64,000 bases of DNA from CAYPAV01 sp964408805 (GCA_964408805.1 CAYPAV010000007.1:1-64000), one strand, 5' to 3'. Numbered from the stretch's first letter, positions 17,244 through 26,540 are shown. The notes: a model not told the origin generated them from the letters alone. Translations and numbers: made by a program.

Positions 17244-18470
17244 ATGGACGACATGCTGCCGGAAGAGATCCGCGCCGTCCGCGACAGCGTCAATCGCTTC
17301 ATGACGCAAGAGGTCAACCCGGTGATGGACGGGATCGAGGCCGAGGGCGTCTTCCCCCGCGAGCTCGTCCGCCGGGCCGGGACGGCTGGATTCTACGGCG
17401 CCATCTTCCCCGAATCGGTCGGCGGCACGGACCTTGGGTATTTGGCCGCCGCCGTGGTGAGCGAGGAGCTGGCCCGGAATGATGCCCGCTTCGCCGCCTG
17501 CAACAATCAGCAAGGCTCGACCTGTCCCTATTGCATCTATACCGCGGGCACGCCCGAACAGGTCTTGGAATACGTGCCTCGGCTGATCGCGGGCGAGACC
17601 ATCGGCATGATGTCGCTGACCGAATCCGGCGGCGGTTCGGATGCGCTCGGCAATATGAAGACGACGGCGACCCGAGACGGCGACGTCTATCGCCTCAACG
17701 GCTCGAAGATGTTCGCTTCGATGGCGAACGAGACCGACGTCGGCGTCCTCTTGGCGAAGACGGACCCCGACGCGGGGGCCAAGGGAGTGACCGCTTTCAT
17801 CGTCGAGCCGAAGAAGTATCCGGGCTTCGAGGCTCGGCCGATCGAGATGCAGGGACTGTCGAAGGCGCTTCGCACGAATGCCGTTTTCCTGGACGATTTC
17901 GTCGTGCCGGTGGGAAACCGGCTTGGCGAGGAAGGGCAGGGCTTCCCGATCGTCATGCAGGCGCTGCAGGCCGGGCGCATTACCGTTGCGGCGAAGGCGC
18001 TCGGCGTGGCACGGGCCTGTTTCGAGGACGCAGTCGAATACGCCAATCAACGCGAAGTACGCGGCCGGCCGATCGGCCGGTATCAGATGATCCAGTCGGA
18101 TATCGCGGACATGGCGACCGAGATCGAGGCCAGCCGTGGTCTCGTCTATCTCGCGGCCCGGCGGATGGACGAGGGCCTCGCCACCAACCGCATCGCCGCC
18201 ATTGCAAAGTTCCATGCCTCCAAGACGGCGAAGCTTTGCGCCGATCTGGGCCAGCAGGTCTTCGGCGGTTACGGCCTGGCGTCGGAACAGCGCATCTCCT
18301 GGCTCAAATCCTATGCCGACCTCTTCTTTACCGGCGAGGGCACGGCGAACGTCCAGAAGATCCTGATCGCCGAGGATGCGCTCGGCTACAAGCTGGCCGA
18401 CCGCCACCACGGCCAAACCCCGTTCCGCGATCCTCGCCGCGACGACCTGGCGGCAAAAGTCGGTCGCTAG
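17244..18470 (+). CDS. Acyl-CoA dehydrogenase
   Basis: 408 residues, standard length. The FAD-binding segment MSLTESGGGSDALGNMKT and the C-terminal FTGEGTANVQKI, which includes the usual catalytic-Glu region, are present. It oxidises an acyl-CoA to a 2-enoyl-CoA and passes electrons to ETF. Chain length or branching cannot be told. GAAAGAGAAGGAAACG precedes the ATG. It lies between the CoA-transferase and the crotonase in one operon. Confidence 0.93.
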   Translation: MDDMLPEEIRAVRDSVNRFMTQEVNPVMDGIEAEGVFPRELVRRAGTAGFYGAIFPESVGGTDLGYLAAAVVSEELARNDARFAACNNQQGSTCPYCIYTAGTPEQVLEYVPRLIAGETIGMMSLTESGGGSDALGNMKTTATRDGDVYRLNGSKMFASMANETDVGVLLAKTDPDAGAKGVTAFIVEPKKYPGFEARPIEMQGLSKALRTNAVFLDDFVVPVGNRLGEEGQGFPIVMQALQAGRITVAAKALGVARACFEDAVEYANQREVRGRPIGRYQMIQSDIADMATEIEASRGLVYLAARRMDEGLATNRIAAIAKFHASKTAKLCADLGQQVFGGYGLASEQRISWLKSYADLFFTGEGTANVQKILIAEDALGYKLADRHHGQTPFRDPRRDDLAAKVGR

Positions 18471-18497
18471 CAACCAACCCGACGAAAGGGACACGCC

Positions 18498-19289
18498 ATG
18501 GATTTTTCCAGCTATCAAAGGCTTCGTTTCGAGCGCCGCGATCGGGCGCTATGGGTGATCATCGATGCGGGTGCCATGAACGCGGTCGATTTCGAGATGC
18601 ACGAGGAACTGGCCCGCGTCTTCCCCGAACTGCAACTGGACGCGGAGAGCGACCTGATCGTCCTGACTGGGGCCGGGCGCGCCTTTTGCGCCGGCGGCGA
18701 CATGGCCTGGTTCCAGGCGATGATCGACGACACGGCACTATTTCGAGGCATCGCCAACGACGCGAAGCGAATCGTCAATGGGCTGCTTGAATTGGAGAAG
18801 CCCATCATCTGCCGCCTGAATGGGGCGGCGGCGGGGCTCGGTGCTTCGATAGCACTCCTCTCCGACGTCATCATCGCCGACGAGACAGCGAAGATCGGCG
18901 ATCCCCACGTCAAGGTCGGGCTCGTCGCCGGCGATGGGGGTGCCGTGATCTGGCCGCAACTGATCGGCTATGCCCGGGCAAAAGAGATGTTGCTGACCGG
19001 CGATATGCTGAGCGCCGCCGAAGCGGCCGCGATGGGGCTCATCAACCATGCGGTGCCGGCGGCGGAGCTGGACGCCAAGGTCGAGGAGGTCGCTGGCAAG
19101 ATCCTCGGCAATCCGCGCTGGGCCGTCCGCTGGACCAAGACCGCGGTCAACCTGCCGCTCCGCGACATCGCCAATCGGGTAATGGACGCGGCGATCGCTT
19201 ATGAGATCAATTCGAACGCCACCCGGGATCGCCAGGAAGCGGTCAGCGCCTTCGTTGAAAAACGGGCCCCCAACTTTACTGGCGATTAG
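18498..19289 (+). CDS. Enoyl-CoA hydratase/isomerase (crotonase family)
   Basis: 263 residues. The oxyanion-hole segments AFCAGGDMAWFQAM and NGAAAGLGASIALLSDVIIADE are typical. The loop that holds the catalytic Glu in classical hydratases (VAGDGGAVIWPQLIG) carries Gly/Asp instead, as in many crotonase relatives, so hydratase, isomerase or hydrolase activity is open. Last gene of the operon; its stop overlaps the convergent MFS stop. Confidence 0.9.
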   Translation: MDFSSYQRLRFERRDRALWVIIDAGAMNAVDFEMHEELARVFPELQLDAESDLIVLTGAGRAFCAGGDMAWFQAMIDDTALFRGIANDAKRIVNGLLELEKPIICRLNGAAAGLGASIALLSDVIIADETAKIGDPHVKVGLVAGDGGAVIWPQLIGYARAKEMLLTGDMLSAAEAAAMGLINHAVPAAELDAKVEEVAGKILGNPRWAVRWTKTAVNLPLRDIANRVMDAAIAYEINSNATRDRQEAVSAFVEKRAPNFTGD

Positions 19290-20509
19290 CGCGCCCGGGC
19301 GAGGGCATACCAAACCAGGGCCAGCACCTGCGGGATCAGCATGATCGCGAGGGCGGCCCGGTGCGCGGCCGGGGCATAACTTTCGACGGCGCCGGGCGCC
19401 AGCCATTCGATCAAGGCCCCGACACTCCATTGACTTGCGAAAACGGCGACGAAGACCAGGAAATTGAGCGCCGTGCTGGCGCGCGCGGCACTCTCGGGCG
19501 GGAAGTTCCCGATCACCACGGAATAGGTGGCGTAAGCGCTCGATATCAAAAGGGCGTAGAGGATCCAAACCGGCCCCGCCAGACCCGTCGGTCCGAGGAG
19601 CAGGGTAGCCATTGAAACCAGCAGCAGGCCGATCCCGATCAGGATGGGCGCCATCGGGTTGATGCCCTGGTGCCGGGCCCATTGCGCAATCCCTGCGAAG
19701 GCGAAATTGCCGAAGGCGACCATGCCCAAGGTTCCGAACATGAACCAAGCCCGTACCGTGCCGTCCATTCCCGCCACGTCCCGCAGCCAGAGCGGCGTCC
19801 AAAGCGAGAGGTAGCTGCTCGCCACCGCGACGAAGGTGATGGTGAGGGGGGCCGCCCGCCAGAATCGCATCGAGGTGAAGATCTCCCGATAGGCGGCGAA
19901 CTGGGCGGCAATCCGAGGGCGCGCTCGGAGCCGATGGGCGGGCGCAAGCACGAGCAGCAGGACGAGCAGGACACATAGAGCGGCGATGACGCCGAGCACC
20001 GGACCGCGCCAAGTGAAATGCCGCAGGAGTTCCGCGAACGGCCCCGTCGCCAGCATGCCGCCAAGCCCCGTCATGCCGATCAGGAAGGAGGTGACCAGCG
20101 GCAGTCGGTCTGGCAGCCAAAGCGAGACCGCCTTGATCCCCGCCATCAGGCTTCCCGACATCCCGATACCGAGCAGGGCGCGGCCGAGCACGAGCCCGGC
20201 CAGATCGTCCGTGGTAACGAAGATCAGCCCGCCCGCGATTCCGATGACCAGCAAAGTTGCGACGACCCGCCGGGGTCCCCAGCGGTCGAGGGCAACGCCG
20301 AGCGGCAGTTGCGTCAGGCCGAAGGTGATAAAAAAGACACTGCCGACCAGACCGAGCTCGGCCGGTCCCAGCGAGAACTCCAGCGACAATATCGGGGCCA
20401 GGATGCCGTTGCCGATCCGGAACACGAAATCGATCGCCGGGTAAAGCAGGAACGGGCAGAGGATGACCGCGCTTTGGACCGCACCCCTTGGGTTGCCGTT
20501 ATCGGTCAT
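19286..20509 (-). CDS. MFS transporter
   Basis: 407 residues from the ATG at 20509; the in-frame extension to 20581 would overlap the neighbouring lyase gene. About 12 hydrophobic segments. The loop after helix 2 (VALDRWGPRRVVA) is motif A-like. The plan resembles small-organic-anion or nitrate/oxalate-type carriers more than drug pumps, but the substrate is unknown. It follows the isocitrate-lyase-superfamily gene by 22 nt on the same strand, so it may import that pathway's substrate. Confidence 0.85.
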   Translation of the reverse strand: MTDNGNPRGAVQSAVILCPFLLYPAIDFVFRIGNGILAPILSLEFSLGPAELGLVGSVFFITFGLTQLPLGVALDRWGPRRVVATLLVIGIAGGLIFVTTDDLAGLVLGRALLGIGMSGSLMAGIKAVSLWLPDRLPLVTSFLIGMTGLGGMLATGPFAELLRHFTWRGPVLGVIAALCVLLVLLLVLAPAHRLRARPRIAAQFAAYREIFTSMRFWRAAPLTITFVAVASSYLSLWTPLWLRDVAGMDGTVRAWFMFGTLGMVAFGNFAFAGIAQWARHQGINPMAPILIGIGLLLVSMATLLLGPTGLAGPVWILYALLISSAYATYSVVIGNFPPESAARASTALNFLVFVAVFASQWSVGALIEWLAPGAVESYAPAAHRAALAIMLIPQVLALVWYALARAR

Positions 20510-20531
20510 GGATCGCGGTGCGACAAGCCAA

Positions 20532-21455
20532 CTACTCCGCGGCCTGGTCCGCGGGCGCTTCGGGCGTTGCGTAGATTTCATCCATTTCGGTCAGCCGATC
20601 GAAGCCGACGAGGGTGTTCAACTCGTCGAAGGAGACCAGCAGGTCGGGCCGATCGACCGGTTCCTCTCCGGCCAGCATCTCCTGAAACGCCGACATCGCG
20701 TTCTTCATGCCGCGAAGCGCCGCCGTTGAAAGGAGACGGGGATAGCTGACGCAATGGACCCCCATCGCCTGCAGCGCCTTCGGGTGGATGAGAGGGGTGG
20801 TCGGTCGCGAGCGGATGCCAAGGCCCATATTCACGCTGAGGGGTTTCGGCACCGCGCGCGCCACCTTCTCGATATCCTCGGCACTCAACAGCGCATCGGC
20901 GAACAGCACGTCGGCCCCGGCCTCGGCGTATAGGTTGAGGCGGTCTATCGCGGCGTCGATGCCGAGGGGTGCCGCGGCGTCGGTCCGGGCCCGGATGATG
21001 AAGCTCTCGTCGCGGCGCGCATCGGCGGCGGCCTTTACCTTCTGCACCATTTCCGCCGCCGGGATGACTTGCTTTCCCAACATGTGTCCGCAGCGCTTCG
21101 GCCAGACCTGGTCCTCGATCATGAGGCCGGCCAGTCCCGCATCCTCGAAGGCGCGAAGGGTGAAATAGACGCTGACCGCGTTGCCGTATCCGGTGTCCCC
21201 GTCGGCCATCAGGGGCAGTTCGGTACAGCCCGCGATGGCCCGGCAGGCCTCGAGATTATCCTTGAACGACATGACACCCTTGTCGGCCCAGCCAAGATGG
21301 GATTCGGAAACGCCGGCGCCGGAAATCGATGCCGCCTCGAAGCCCATCTGTTCGACCAGACGAACGCTGTAGCCGTCATAAATGCCCGGCAGGATCAAGA
21401 TATCGGGCGCCTCGAACAATCGGCGCAGGCGGGTTCCCTTGTTGGTCATCGTCAC
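20532..21455 (-). CDS. Isocitrate lyase/PEP mutase superfamily lyase (methylisocitrate lyase-like)
   Basis: 307 residues. The start LILPGIYDGYSVRLVEQMGFEAASISG, the metal-binding DGDTGYG and the active-site loop KRCGH are visible. KRCGH has the catalytic Cys of isocitrate and 2-methylisocitrate lyases, so C-C lyase activity on a 2-hydroxy or 2-alkyl malate-type acid is likely. PEP mutase chemistry is unlikely. Substrate candidates are 2-methylisocitrate, 2,3-dimethylmalate and oxaloacetate. It is co-directional with the MFS carrier, and the LeuC/LeuD-type isomerase lies close by on the other strand. Confidence 0.85.
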   Translation of the reverse strand: MTMTNKGTRLRRLFEAPDILILPGIYDGYSVRLVEQMGFEAASISGAGVSESHLGWADKGVMSFKDNLEACRAIAGCTELPLMADGDTGYGNAVSVYFTLRAFEDAGLAGLMIEDQVWPKRCGHMLGKQVIPAAEMVQKVKAAADARRDESFIIRARTDAAAPLGIDAAIDRLNLYAEAGADVLFADALLSAEDIEKVARAVPKPLSVNMGLGIRSRPTTPLIHPKALQAMGVHCVSYPRLLSTAALRGMKNAMSAFQEMLAGEEPVDRPDLLVSFDELNTLVGFDRLTEMDEIYATPEAPADQAAE

Positions 21456-21612
21456 TCTCCCTCGTATTCATCACATGTCGAGAGCATTTCGCGGTGAAGA
21501 CGCTGGATCAAGCCTCGTCGTGCCATACCGTTGTTTTAGAGAGAGATGTTTGGCAGAGTCGTTTTTGCCCTTTTCGTCAGGAATTGAACGCTTCAACGCA
21601 CTCGATATCGTC

Positions 21613-22698
21613 ATGGCGCAATTCGAACAACTGGAAAACCTCGCGAAGCTGGCGGGTGAGAAATCCTCCGACGATCGGCGCCAGCTCCTCCGCGAGGTCA
21701 CCGATCTTCTGCTCGAGGATCCCGATGTTCTCGCCGGCGAGGCGGCCGAGCCCTATGTCGAGATCCTGTGTCAGATCGTCTCCTTGATGGAGGCCAAGAT
21801 TCGCCAGCACCTTTCGACGGCGATGTCTCAGATGGGCGGCGCGCCGAAGGAACTGGTCGTTCATCTGGCGAATGACGAGATCGAGGTTGCCCGTCCCGTT
21901 CTGATGAAAAGCAATCTGCTCGCGGATAAGGATCTACTCGCCATCGTCAAGGAGATGACCCAGGAGCACATGCTCGCCATCTCGGGGCGGGAGACGGTCA
22001 GTACCGCCGTCTCGGACGGCCTGGTCGCGCGCGGGGACGATACCGTTCTACAGTCGCTGGCGACGAATTCAGGGGCCGCGTTATCAAAACAGGGGATGGA
22101 GAAGCTGGCCGTCCGCTCAGAAGCGAACAAGGATTTGTGCAGCGCGCTTCTGGAACGGGATGATTTTCCGGAAGACCTCGAGAAGAAACTACTGGAGCAT
22201 GTCTCCGATACCCTGAAAGAGCATGTGCGCGCGGAATCGGGGGATGCGGACGCCGATCTGATCAGCGATTTCTTGGCCGAATCCAAGAAATTCGTTCTGT
22301 CGCAGCGCGAGCCACCGAAGGAACAAAACCCGGAGCATGTCGAGAAGTTCATCAAGCGAAAGGAATTGCTCGGCCAACTCGATATCGCATTGTTGCTGAA
22401 ACTCCTGCATGACGGAAAGGTTTCCGAATTCCTGGCCGGCATCGCGCGGCTCGGCGGGGTCGATCTCCCGACCGCGCGGCGTATCCTTTTCGATACGACC
22501 GGCGAGAAGCTGGCGGTGATCTGCAAGGCGGTCGGTTTTGAGCGCGACGAGTTCACGGATCTTCTCTCGGTTTCCGATTCGATCGCCAAGCGGACAAAAG
22601 AGGAAAACGTTGAGCTTCTTTACATGTACGACCGGATACCGGTCGCCTCTGCGCAACGCGCGGTTCGGTTCCTGCGAACCCGAAGCAAGTTGAAGTGA
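21613..22698 (+). CDS. DUF2336 domain-containing protein
   Basis: 361 residues from the ATG at 21613, chosen because MAQFEQLENLAKLAGEKSSDDRRQLLREVTDLLLEDPDVL is the usual N-terminus of this alphaproteobacterial family; the frame is open further upstream. It is all-helical, with HEAT-like repeats (e.g. LSKQGMEKLAVRSEANKDLCSALLERDDFPEDLEKKLLEHV). The function is unknown. The family is common in Rhodospirillales, Rhizobiales and Caulobacterales. It has no signal peptide or membrane segment. The neighbouring genes give no clear functional link. Confidence 0.82.
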   Translation: MAQFEQLENLAKLAGEKSSDDRRQLLREVTDLLLEDPDVLAGEAAEPYVEILCQIVSLMEAKIRQHLSTAMSQMGGAPKELVVHLANDEIEVARPVLMKSNLLADKDLLAIVKEMTQEHMLAISGRETVSTAVSDGLVARGDDTVLQSLATNSGAALSKQGMEKLAVRSEANKDLCSALLERDDFPEDLEKKLLEHVSDTLKEHVRAESGDADADLISDFLAESKKFVLSQREPPKEQNPEHVEKFIKRKELLGQLDIALLLKLLHDGKVSEFLAGIARLGGVDLPTARRILFDTTGEKLAVICKAVGFERDEFTDLLSVSDSIAKRTKEENVELLYMYDRIPVASAQRAVRFLRTRSKLK

Positions 22699-22750
22699 CC
22701 GCCTGAATTCGTCCGCCGCGGCGATAGAGAACAAAACGGAGAAAATATCC

Positions 22751-24025
22751 ATGGGCATGACGATGGCGGAGAAAATTCTGTCCCGCGCTTCCGGCCGCGC
22801 GTCGGTGACGCCGGGTGAATTCGTGACGGCCGAGATCGACGTGGTGATGGGCCACGACAATACCTTTCCGCGGTCGTACCAGTACCTCCGCGACATCGGG
22901 TTGGATACCGTCGCCGATCCCGACAAGATCGTCGTCATCGTCGACCACCGGGTGCCGGCGATGACGGTGCTGAACGCCGAGAACCAGAAGCTGATCCGCG
23001 AATATGTGGCGCATCTGGGCATTCGCCATTTCCACGACGCGGGCGATGGGATCTGCCATACGGTTCTGCCGGAGCAGGGGCACGCGTTGCCGGGGCGGCT
23101 GATCGTCGGCGGCGATTCTCACACCACGACCTATGGCGCGCTCGGCACCGCGTCCTCGGGGTTGGGGTTTTCCGAGCTCGCTTACGCGATGTACAAGGGC
23201 AGCCTCTGGTTCCGCGTGCCGGAGACGATCCGTTTCGATTTGACGGGAAGGCTGGCGCCCGGTGTTACCTCGAAGGATGCGATGCTCGCGCTGATGGGCC
23301 GGCATGGCTGCGATATCGGTCAATACAAGGCGGTCGAATTCATGGGTCCGGTCGCCGAGGCGCTGAGCGTCGATGCGCGCATGACGATGAGCAATATGGG
23401 CGTCGAGATCGGCGCCAAGTTCGCCTTCTTCGCCGCCGACGAAAAGACGCTCGACTATCTCCGGCCGCGCACGGATCAGCCGATCGAAATCTTCGGGCCC
23501 GATGCGGACGCGGGTTATGACGGGGTCCATGAGATCGATTGCGATGGCTTGGCGCCGCAGGTGGCGCTGCCGCACAACCCCGACAACGTGAAGCCGGTCA
23601 CCGAGGTGGGCGAAATTCCAGTCCACCAAGCATTCCTCGGCTCCTGCACCAATTCGCGGACCGAGGATCTGGTTCGCGCGGCGGCGATCCTGAAAGGGCG
23701 GAAGGTGGCGAAGGGGACCCGCTTCCTTGTCATTCCGGGTTCGCGCGAGGTGATGAAGAACGCCATGCAAAACGGCTCCCTGAACACATTGGTGGAAGCC
23801 GGCGCCATGTTGTCGCCGCCCGGCTGCGGCCCTTGCGGCGGCGGCTCCACAGGGGTGCTGGCGCCCGGCGAGAACGGCATCGCGACGACCAACCGCAACT
23901 TCAAGGGCCGCATGGGCAGCACCGAGAGCTTCAATCACCTAGCCTCGCCCGAGACCGTGGCGGCCTCGGCGATCGAGGGCCGGATCGCCGATCCCAGAAA
24001 ATATGTCGAGGGAGGCACTCCATGA
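22751..24025 (+). CDS. leuC: Aconitase-family dehydratase, large subunit (LeuC / homoaconitase-like)
   Basis: 424 residues. The three [4Fe-4S] cysteines are recognised in GSCTNSR and PPGCGPCGGG. VGGDSHTTTYGALGT is the usual substrate-loop region. At 424 residues without the long internal segments it is the short prokaryotic/archaeal type, which includes isopropylmalate isomerase, homoaconitase and 2,3-dimethylmalate dehydratase. LeuA and LeuB are not nearby, so assignment to leucine synthesis rests on family only. It overlaps the small-subunit start by 4 nt. The symbol is tentative. Confidence 0.85.
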   Translation: MGMTMAEKILSRASGRASVTPGEFVTAEIDVVMGHDNTFPRSYQYLRDIGLDTVADPDKIVVIVDHRVPAMTVLNAENQKLIREYVAHLGIRHFHDAGDGICHTVLPEQGHALPGRLIVGGDSHTTTYGALGTASSGLGFSELAYAMYKGSLWFRVPETIRFDLTGRLAPGVTSKDAMLALMGRHGCDIGQYKAVEFMGPVAEALSVDARMTMSNMGVEIGAKFAFFAADEKTLDYLRPRTDQPIEIFGPDADAGYDGVHEIDCDGLAPQVALPHNPDNVKPVTEVGEIPVHQAFLGSCTNSRTEDLVRAAAILKGRKVAKGTRFLVIPGSREVMKNAMQNGSLNTLVEAGAMLSPPGCGPCGGGSTGVLAPGENGIATTNRNFKGRMGSTESFNHLASPETVAASAIEGRIADPRKYVEGGTP

Positions 24026-24516
24026 GCATCGTCATCAAGGGCAAGTCGTGGAAGTTCGGCAACGATATTAATACCGACTACATGGCACCGAGCTTCAGCC
24101 AAACCCTGCCGTGGGAGGAAAAGAAAAAAACCATCCTCCATGTCCATCACGACTTCACCGAGGGGTTCCAGGAAGGCGACGTCATTGTGGCGGGATCGAA
24201 TTTCGGTTGCGGGTCGAGCCGCGAGACCGCGCCCGCCAATCTGAAACGGCTCGGTGTCGGTTGCGTTGTTGCGGAGTCGTTTGGCCGCATTTTCTTCCGC
24301 AACAGCATCGCCATCGCCTTTCCGGTCATGGCCTGTCCCGGCATCTCGACCGCGTTCGAGGAAGGCGATGATCTGGAACTCGATTTCGAGAACGGCATCG
24401 TCCGCAATCCGACGCAGAGGACGGAACACAGCAGCAACCCGATGCCGCCGGATTTGGTCCGCATCGTCGAGGCGGGCGGTATCCTGCAATTGTTGAAAGA
24501 AGAAGCAGCGGCCTAA
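24022..24516 (+). CDS. leuD: Aconitase-family dehydratase, small subunit (LeuD-like)
   Basis: 164 residues, the short form that pairs with short LeuC. KFGNDINTDYMAP opens the swivel domain, and GSNFGCGSSRETAP is the substrate-specificity and active-site loop. YMAP in place of the more usual IxP, and the loop residues, leave the substrate open between isopropylmalate, homoaconitate and dimethylmalate. GAGGGAGG is a strong ribosome site within the end of leuC. Confidence 0.85.
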   Translation: MSIVIKGKSWKFGNDINTDYMAPSFSQTLPWEEKKKTILHVHHDFTEGFQEGDVIVAGSNFGCGSSRETAPANLKRLGVGCVVAESFGRIFFRNSIAIAFPVMACPGISTAFEEGDDLELDFENGIVRNPTQRTEHSSNPMPPDLVRIVEAGGILQLLKEEAAA

Positions 24517-24529
24517 TGAGGTGTTCGAT

Positions 24530-24832
24530 ATGTCATCAGACGAAACGCAAGAAACACTCGACGTACAGATCGCCAATCAGATCATAAATTTCGCCAATGG
24601 CGGTCTCGAAGATGGGATGCCCGTCGGTGAAATTGCCGCCGGATTGCGTAATGCGGCCGCGAATTTTTCGGCATTCGCCTTTGTCCGCCGGGATAATCAG
24701 GACATCGAACCGAGCGCTGTCGTGGAGGAATTCGTCAACTTATTCACCCACTACCTTGAGCAACATCAGCCCAAGGATCAGCCTTCCCAAGGATTGTACC
24801 AACTGGTCGAACAGGTAAAAAACGAAATTTAG
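24530..24832 (+). CDS. Small DUF3144-like protein
   Basis: 100 residues from the ATG at 24530 (GAGGTG 7 nt before it); a GTG at 24521 is an alternative. Helical, acidic. The pattern VQIANQIINFANGG, then IAAGLRNAAANFSAFAF and FVNLFTHYLEQH, resembles DUF3144 proteins (helical, unknown function). It follows LeuD by 13 nt and so is probably in the same transcript. No catalytic motif is visible. Confidence 0.7.
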   Translation: MSSDETQETLDVQIANQIINFANGGLEDGMPVGEIAAGLRNAAANFSAFAFVRRDNQDIEPSAVVEEFVNLFTHYLEQHQPKDQPSQGLYQLVEQVKNEI

Positions 24833-24854
24833 AAAAGTGCCCGGCCAAAATGCT

Positions 24855-25181
24855 TTAAGCTGCTCTTGGCCCCGTAAGAATAATTCCAGCACCGACCAAA
24901 CACACGGCGGCGCCAATCACGTCCCACCGGTCCGGTTGCGTGCCTTCGACGGCCCAAAGCCACCCGAGCGAGGCGACAATGTAGATGCCGCCATAAGCGG
25001 CGTAGGCACGGCCCGCGAAACCGGTATCGACACGGGTCAGTAGCAGCGCAAACAAGGCGAGTGCCACAAGCCCCGGCAAGATCCAATACACTCTCTTCCC
25101 CAGTCGCAGCCATGCCCAAAAAGCGAAACAACCCGCGATTTCGGCTGCAGCGGCCGCTACATAAAAAGCGAATGAACGCAT
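24855..25181 (-). CDS. YnfA-family (UPF0060) small membrane protein
   Basis: 108 residues with four hydrophobic helices (about 4-24, 31-50, 62-80 and 87-105). The family markers AEIAGCFAFWAWLRLGK, FAGRAYAAYGGIYI and DRWDVIGAAVCLVGAGIIL are present. YnfA is an SMR-like inner-membrane protein linked to small-molecule efflux. Its ATG overlaps the TAA of the DUF3326 gene by one base, so it is the last member of the polyamine-type operon. In that context export of a cationic product is a reasonable inference, not a demonstrated role. Confidence 0.92.
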   Translation of the reverse strand: MRSFAFYVAAAAAEIAGCFAFWAWLRLGKRVYWILPGLVALALFALLLTRVDTGFAGRAYAAYGGIYIVASLGWLWAVEGTQPDRWDVIGAAVCLVGAGIILTGPRAA

Positions 25182-26530
25182 TACGCTTCGTCCGACTTTG
25201 ATTGCCGCGTCCGCCAGGTTCTCGTATCCACCCGGGTGGCGGCCATGGGGCGGCGGAGCGAACCCGGTGCGATGCCCGCCTTCAGGGATGTCAGGACACC
25301 GGCGGCTTCCCAGTAGTTCTCCACCATATGCAATTGGCCCGACGCCCAGGGAAGCAGCGCTAAGTCGTTTTGCATGAGATTTTCGTTCTCACGCACGGCG
25401 ATGACGGGGATTCCCTGTTCGAGCGCCGCCAGCGTGGGAAGGCCGACGCATTTATCGGGAATGACAAGGCACGAGACATCCCCAGCGGTGAGAACCCCTG
25501 TTTCGCGCATGGCGTCGCGATCGGTGACGATGGCCGGGCTGCGACGGAGGCCTTTCAGCATGCATTGAAGGAAGGTCAGCGACACCGCCTCGGCGGCGAG
25601 TCGCGGCTCGACCACGCCCAAGTCGAAATTCGCGACCTTGTGACTTTCGAGCATCGGCGAATGGGCGGTTGGAACCTCGTGGAGCAGCGACAACGCGTGC
25701 GTCAGCATTGCCTCGACGCCCCCCCAGGGGTTGATCGTCTCGCCGCCGCGGCGGAAATATTCTTCATGGTATTCGTCGGCCACATCGACGACGGAGGCAA
25801 TCGCCACGGCGTCAAATGCGCCGTCATACTCGTCCAAGACCGCGCGGACGCGCTCCAACCCATCGATCTCTCCCGCGGCCCTGCCCGATTCCATGAAATT
25901 CGCCGTCATCCGGAGCGGCGGGTCGAGCTTCACCACCGCCGGACAGTGGAGGCCATAGGTCGCGCGCGCGGCGCTCACCGCGTTGACCGCATCATTGGCG
26001 AACATTTCGACCTCATGGGCATCGATGATCACCAGGACCCGATTTGCTCGCACACGCCGCAATCCCGCCGTTCCCATCATCAGCCGAGATATGGCGCTGC
26101 CCTCCACGTAGAGCGCGTTCTCCGGCATTTCATTCAGATCGGAGGCATTGACGACATTTGGATGCGTGATCAGCGTGTCGCATGCGGCGGCGAGCACGCG
26201 CGCCGCTGGAGTAGCGTCTCCCGCGTGTCCACCGATTTCGGCGCCGATACCCGTTGGAACCAGGAAAACGGCGTTAAAGGCTTCCGTTCGCTCGATGCGG
26301 CGCGGCACGAAACGGAAGATGGATTCGAGGCCCTCGGCATCATGATGATCCAATCCATCGAGTGTGCCGAACTCGCATCGGTAGTGAGATTCGTCCATAT
26401 GCGTCGTCGCGAAACGCACCGGGACCGTGCTGTCTCCCAGCCGGAATTCCACTGCCTTTTGGATATGCTCAATTAGGTTCCGGTGGTCCGGCGCGGCGGG
26501 AATCAGGATTTCCTTCTCGACCAGGATCAC
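25181..26530 (-). CDS. DUF3326 protein
   Basis: 449 residues from a GTG at 26530 with GAGGTGG in front; a GTG at 26539 and a TTG at 26584 are alternatives. The central block VPTGIGAEIGGHAGDATPAARVLAAACDTLITHPNVVNASDL and then ALYVEGSAISRLM is the DUF3326 signature, a family best known from cyanobacteria and algae with no known biochemical role. The C-terminal ALEQGIPVIAVREN recalls sugar/phospho-binding loops, but no catalytic residue is obvious. Cytoplasmic. It begins about 10 nt after the AdoMet-decarboxylase-like stop and ends on the YnfA start. Confidence 0.82.
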   Translation of the reverse strand: MILVEKEILIPAAPDHRNLIEHIQKAVEFRLGDSTVPVRFATTHMDESHYRCEFGTLDGLDHHDAEGLESIFRFVPRRIERTEAFNAVFLVPTGIGAEIGGHAGDATPAARVLAAACDTLITHPNVVNASDLNEMPENALYVEGSAISRLMMGTAGLRRVRANRVLVIIDAHEVEMFANDAVNAVSAARATYGLHCPAVVKLDPPLRMTANFMESGRAAGEIDGLERVRAVLDEYDGAFDAVAIASVVDVADEYHEEYFRRGGETINPWGGVEAMLTHALSLLHEVPTAHSPMLESHKVANFDLGVVEPRLAAEAVSLTFLQCMLKGLRRSPAIVTDRDAMRETGVLTAGDVSCLVIPDKCVGLPTLAALEQGIPVIAVRENENLMQNDLALLPWASGQLHMVENYWEAAGVLTSLKAGIAPGSLRRPMAATRVDTRTWRTRQSKSDEA

Positions 26531-26540
26531 GTCCGCCACC

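Noticed and set aside
16860..18518. A 552-codon minus-strand frame
   Set aside because: It runs antisense to the CoA-transferase and acyl-CoA dehydrogenase genes and has no domain similarity.
22751..24516. Firm assignment to leucine biosynthesis
   Set aside because: No leuA or leuB nearby, and the short type also includes homoaconitase and dimethylmalate dehydratase; the symbols are kept only as tentative.
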